From CAISIP01 sp031367285 (lineage in GTDB: Bacteria > Pseudomonadota > Gammaproteobacteria > Burkholderiales > Burkholderiaceae_C), in assembly GCA_031367285.1 (NCBI GenBank), contig JANLPN010000594.1:1-9490 (forward strand): a stretch of DNA of 9,490 bases, written 5' to 3'. A program made the position numbers and the translations under genes. How positions within the stretch are numbered: the first letter of the stretch is position 1; every line of letters begins with the position of its first letter. The notes under the pieces are model-generated. The model ran no database searches. It was not told the DNA's origin and saw only the letters and a program-made list of their open reading frames with translations. Shown piece by piece: positions 6,305 to 9,490 of the stretch.

Positions 6305-7316
6305 TGCGGCCCTCTACAGTGCTGCGCACTGGTCCCCCTGCCGATGCCGCGAGCGCTGCTACGCGCGTATGGTCCAGTGCCGCCAGCTCCAGCAGTTGCA
6401 CACACAGGGCGTCGTAGCTGATACCCGCCGCACGGGCCGACATGGGTACCAGCGAATGCCCGGTCATGCCCGGTGAGGTGTTGAGCTCCAGCAGATAAGG
6501 CGCACGCGTGCTCGCATCAATCATCACGTCCACGCGCCCCCAGCCCCGGCAACCGAGCACCCGGTAGGCCTTGAGCACCAGTGCCTGTATGGTTTCTTCT
6601 TCTCCGGGCGGCAAACCAGCGGGCACCAGGTACTGGGTATCGTCGGTAAAGTACTTGTTCTGGTAGTCGTAGTTGCCGTCCGGCGCCACGATGCGAATCA
6701 CCGGCAGTGCGCGTGCGTCGTCGCCGCTGCCTATCACCGGGCAGGTCACTTCGTCGCCGCTGATGAACTGCTCGCACAGGATGTCGGCGTCCAGCTGCGC
6801 GGCCTGCGCCACGGCTTTCTGCATTTCGGAATAACCGGCGACCTTGGCCACACCGATGGACGAGCCTTCGCGCGCCGGTTTCACGATCAGCGGCAGCCCG
6901 AGGTCGTCGGGGATGGTGATGATCTGCTGCTGGCTGTAGGCGCCGCGGCGCAGCAGCACATGCCGTGGGGTGGGAATGCCTTCCGCCAGCCAGACCCGTT
7001 TGGTCATGACCTTGTCGATTGCAATACTCGAGGCCATCACGCCCGAGCCGGTATAGGGTATGCCCAGCAACTCCAGCGCGCCCTGCACCGTGCCGTCTTC
7101 GCCAAAACGGCCGTGCAGAGCGATGAAGCAGCGCTCGAAACCATCGCGCCGGAGTTCGATCAGGTCTCGCTGCGCCGGGTCAAACGCATGCGCATCCACG
7201 CCGCTTGTGCGCAAGGCCTGCAGGACACCGGTGCCGGACATCAGCGAAATCTCACGCTCTGCCGAGGCACCACCCATCAACACCGCGACTTTCCCAAAAC
7301 GTGAAGCAAGACTCAT
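6297..7316 (-). CDS. ddlB: D-alanine-D-alanine ligase
   Basis: This ATP-grasp enzyme joins two D-alanines in the cytoplasm, making the dipeptide that MurF adds to the peptidoglycan stem. The 339-residue product shows the N-terminal motif GGASAEREISL (Glu20 binds the first D-Ala), HGRFGEDGTVQG (68-79), the ATP-grasp loop KPAREGSSIGV (146-156), GRVDVM (260-265) and ELNTSPGMTGHSLVPMSARAAG (from 277), with Glu277 and Asn279 as metal ligands. It is about 30 residues longer than E. coli DdlB, almost all in a C-terminal tail after LLELAALD. That tail region also holds the ftsQ ribosome binding site. The ATG at 7316 overlaps the murC stop as ATGA, so the genes are probably translationally coupled. 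I chose the name ddlB for its place in the dcw cluster. Confidence 0.98.
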   Translation of the reverse strand: MSLASRFGKVAVLMGGASAEREISLMSGTGVLQALRTSGVDAHAFDPAQRDLIELRRDGFERCFIALHGRFGEDGTVQGALELLGIPYTGSGVMASSIAIDKVMTKRVWLAEGIPTPRHVLLRRGAYSQQQIITIPDDLGLPLIVKPAREGSSIGVAKVAGYSEMQKAVAQAAQLDADILCEQFISGDEVTCPVIGSGDDARALPVIRIVAPDGNYDYQNKYFTDDTQYLVPAGLPPGEEETIQALVLKAYRVLGCRGWGRVDVMIDASTRAPYLLELNTSPGMTGHSLVPMSARAAGISYDALCVQLLELAALDHTRVAALAASAGGPVRSTVEGRNE

Positions 7317-8725
7317 GCGGCTACCCCCCGTCCTGCCAGATCAAGCACCTTGAGCGGCACGGCGCCAATCGAGCCGGCACCCATACAAAGGACTACATCT
7401 CCGCCCCGGCAGGTGTCTGCCATGGCTTGCGCCATGTCCTGGATGTCGGCCACGAATATCGGCTCGACCTGGCCGGCCACACGCAGCGCACGGGCCAGGG
7501 CACGGCCGTCGGCCGCCACGATGGGCGCTTCGCCCGCGGCATAGACCTCGGACAACAGGACCACGTCGGCCTGCGCCAGGATCTTCACGAAGTCGTCGAA
7601 ACAGTCGCGCGTGCGGGTGTAGCGGTGTGGCTGGAACGCGAGTACCAGGCGTCGCCCCGGAAAGGCGCCGCGTGCCGCGGCCAGGGTGGCGGCAATCTCC
7701 ACCGGGTGGTGGCCGTAGTCCTCGATCAGCGTGAAGCTGCCTCCGTTACGTGCGGCGATTTCCCCGTGGCGCTGGAAGCGACGACCCACACCCTTGAACT
7801 CGGCGAGTGCTTTTTGTACAGCCGCATCCGCCACGTTGAGCTCCACCGCCACGGCAATGGCCGAGAGCGCGTTAAGCACGTTGTGGCGGCCGGCCAGATT
7901 GAGCACCACGTCCAGATCGGGCAGCGTCACCCCATTGCGCCGCTGCACCGTGAAGTGCATCTGCCCGCCCACCGCCCGCACGTTGATGGCGCGTACCTGG
8001 GCATCCTCGTTAAAGCCGTAACTGGTGACGGGGCAGGACACCTGCGGCACGATGTCGAGAACCGCGGCGTCGTCGGTGCACAGGATCGCGGTGCCATAAA
8101 AGGGCATGCGGTGCAGAAAGTCCACGAACGCGGCCTTGAGGCGGTTGAAGTCGTGGCCGTAGGTCTCCATGTGGTCGGCGTCAATATTGGTTACCACGGC
8201 CATGACGGGCAGCAGATTCAGGAACGAAGCGTCCGATTCGTCGGCCTCCACCACGATGTAGTCGCCGCTGCCAAGCCGCGCATTGGCCCCCGCGCTGTTG
8301 AGGCGCCCGCCGATCACAAAGGTCGGGTCCAGCCCGGCCTCGGCCAGTACGCTGGCCACCAGGCTGGTGGTGGTGGTTTTGCCATGGGTGCCGGCAATCG
8401 CGATCCCTTGTTTGAGGCGCATCAGCTCGGCCAGCATCAGCGCGCGCGGCACCACCGGTACGCGTCTGCGCCGTGCTTCCAGCACCTCGGGGTTTTCCGC
8501 CTGCACGGCGGTCGAGGTGACGACCGCGTCGGCGCCTTGCACATGGGCCGCGTCGTGGCCCACGAACACACGGATGCCCAGCTCGCCCAGGCGCTTGAGC
8601 GTGGGGCTGGCCGACAGGTCCGAGCCCGAAATCGTGTAACCCAGGTTCAGCAGCACCTCGGCGATGCCTGACATGCCGGCACCGCCGATGCCCACAAAAT
8701 GGATGTGTTTGATGGCGTGTTTCAT
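7313..8725 (-). CDS. murC: UDP-N-acetylmuramate-L-alanine ligase MurC
   Basis: MurC adds L-alanine, the first stem-peptide residue, to UDP-MurNAc in the cytoplasm using ATP. The 470-residue protein has the Mur ligase order: an N-terminal Rossmann domain with GIGGAGMSG (12-20), a central ATPase domain with the P-loop GTHGKTTTT (112-120) and EADESD (160-165), and a C-terminal domain with EDYGHHP (335-341) and QPHRYTRT (365-372). GTHGKTTTT with EDYGHHP is typical of MurC rather than MurD, E or F. The frame is open to 8803, but the ATG at 8725 matches the family start (MKHAIKHIHFVGIGG), has GAGGAG 8 bases before it, and overlaps the murG stop as ATGA. Length fits the family. Confidence 0.98.
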   Translation of the reverse strand: MKHAIKHIHFVGIGGAGMSGIAEVLLNLGYTISGSDLSASPTLKRLGELGIRVFVGHDAAHVQGADAVVTSTAVQAENPEVLEARRRRVPVVPRALMLAELMRLKQGIAIAGTHGKTTTTSLVASVLAEAGLDPTFVIGGRLNSAGANARLGSGDYIVVEADESDASFLNLLPVMAVVTNIDADHMETYGHDFNRLKAAFVDFLHRMPFYGTAILCTDDAAVLDIVPQVSCPVTSYGFNEDAQVRAINVRAVGGQMHFTVQRRNGVTLPDLDVVLNLAGRHNVLNALSAIAVAVELNVADAAVQKALAEFKGVGRRFQRHGEIAARNGGSFTLIEDYGHHPVEIAATLAAARGAFPGRRLVLAFQPHRYTRTRDCFDDFVKILAQADVVLLSEVYAAGEAPIVAADGRALARALRVAGQVEPIFVADIQDMAQAMADTCRGGDVVLCMGAGSIGAVPLKVLDLAGRGVAA

Positions 8726-9490
8726 GGTGCCAACTCCTCGCAGGCTGCAACCACGGCCTGCGTGGCACCGGTTTTTTCCAGTTGGCGTGCCTTGGTGGCG
8801 CACTCCAGCAGAGTTGTGCGGGTGAACTGCTGCAACAGCTGTGCCAGCCGTTCGGGGGTCAGTTCCGCCTGCGGCAATAACCAGCCGGCACCGCGATCCA
8901 CCAGGAAACGTGCATTGCTAGTCTGGTGGTCGTCCACGGCGGCGGGAAAAGGCACAAACAGCGCTGCGGCGCCTATGGCCGCGAGTTCGGTCACGGTGCT
9001 CGCGCCGGCGCGGCAAAGCACCAGGTCCGCCTGGGAAAATGCCTGCGCCGTGTCGTCGATAAAAGGAGTCAGCTCAGCCTGCACACCGGCCGCCGCGTAA
9101 TTGGCGCGCAGCGCGTCGATCTGCGTCGCTCCGCTCTGGTGCACCACCGCAGGCCGCTGATCGGCCGGGATCAGCGCCAGTGCACGGGGCACCACGTCGT
9201 TGAGCACGCGTGCGCCCAGGCTGCCTCCCACGACCAGCAACTGCAGCGGGCCGCTGCGGCCGGCAAACCGCTGCTCGGGGGCCGGCTGGGTCAGAAAAGC
9301 GCCGCGCAGCGGGTTGCCCACCCACAAGGCTTTGGACAGCACATTGGGGAAGGCGGTAAACACCCGGTCCGCCACACCGGCCAGTACCCGGTTGGCCAGC
9401 CCGGCCACCGAGTTCTGTTCGTGCAATATCAGCGGTTTACCCAGCAGCACCCCCATCATCCCGCCCGGAAAACTCACATAACCGCCAAGC
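8722..9490 (-). CDS. murG: MurG glycosyltransferase, 5' end outside the window
   Basis: MurG transfers GlcNAc from UDP-GlcNAc to lipid I on the inner face of the cytoplasmic membrane, making lipid II. The window holds 255 C-terminal residues; about 100 N-terminal ones are missing. The visible part begins LGGYVSFPGGMMG, an internal conserved stretch, and continues with LHEQNSVAGLANR, the second glycine-rich loop VVGGSLGARVLND (87-99), HQSG (117-120), and the UDP-GlcNAc site from CRAGASTVTELAAIG (159-173) to PFPAAVDDHQTSNA (180-193). The GTG at 9475-9477 is an internal valine, not a start, because the family sequence continues upstream. It ends in a 4 bp overlap with murC. Confidence 0.98.
   Translation of the reverse strand, partial: LGGYVSFPGGMMGVLLGKPLILHEQNSVAGLANRVLAGVADRVFTAFPNVLSKALWVGNPLRGAFLTQPAPEQRFAGRSGPLQLLVVGGSLGARVLNDVVPRALALIPADQRPAVVHQSGATQIDALRANYAAAGVQAELTPFIDDTAQAFSQADLVLCRAGASTVTELAAIGAAALFVPFPAAVDDHQTSNARFLVDRGAGWLLPQAELTPERLAQLLQQFTRTTLLECATKARQLEKTGATQAVVAACEELAP

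Noticed and set aside
7205..8671. Long plus-strand open frame of 488 codons opposite murC
   Set aside because: It is low-complexity His/Arg/Gly sequence complementary to a clearly conserved murC, with no independent evidence of coding.

Overview
The window carries the distal part of a division and cell wall (dcw) cluster from a GC-rich Gram-negative bacterium, all on the minus strand. The transcriptional order, right to left, is murG (5' end off the window), murC, ddlB, ftsQ, ftsA, ftsZ, lpxC. Presence of lpxC implies a lipopolysaccharide outer membrane. The order ftsQ-ftsA-ftsZ-lpxC, the protein sequences (for example the FtsZ tail ending PAFLRKQAD) and the style of the intergenic repeat suggest a betaproteobacterium, most likely Burkholderiales/Comamonadaceae (Rhodoferax- or Polaromonas-like). 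That placement is inference.

Right part (about 4259-9490): murG, murC, ddlB and ftsQ are tightly coupled, with 4, 4 and 8 bp overlaps, and ftsA follows after 30 bp. They cover the last cytoplasmic steps of peptidoglycan precursor synthesis (D-Ala-D-Ala, UDP-MurNAc-peptide, lipid II) and the divisome parts FtsQ and FtsA. Middle part (1732-4258): ftsZ sits behind a 159 bp gap with GC-rich palindromes. lpxC sits behind a 214 bp gap that holds a palindromic, REP-like repeat, a probable terminator and a possible promoter directly against the lpxC start. The lpxC start is a GTG at 2655; the open frame continues about 130 codons upstream, but that extension is not coding.

Left part (1-1731): downstream of lpxC, same strand, lie a 58-residue two-helix membrane protein of unknown function (1510-1686), a transglutaminase-like cysteine protein (435-1313) whose ribosome binding site lies in a hairpin, and the 5' part of an IS3-family transposase orfA whose frame leaves the family sequence after its helix-turn-helix. 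The window edge therefore marks a change from conserved core to rearranged or mobile DNA.

Most of the window is ordinary core genome. I see no new multi-gene system. The points worth a second look are small: the unlisted small membrane protein, the transglutaminase leader structure, the terminator/promoter/start overlap at lpxC, the ftsA-ftsZ gap and the broken IS end.
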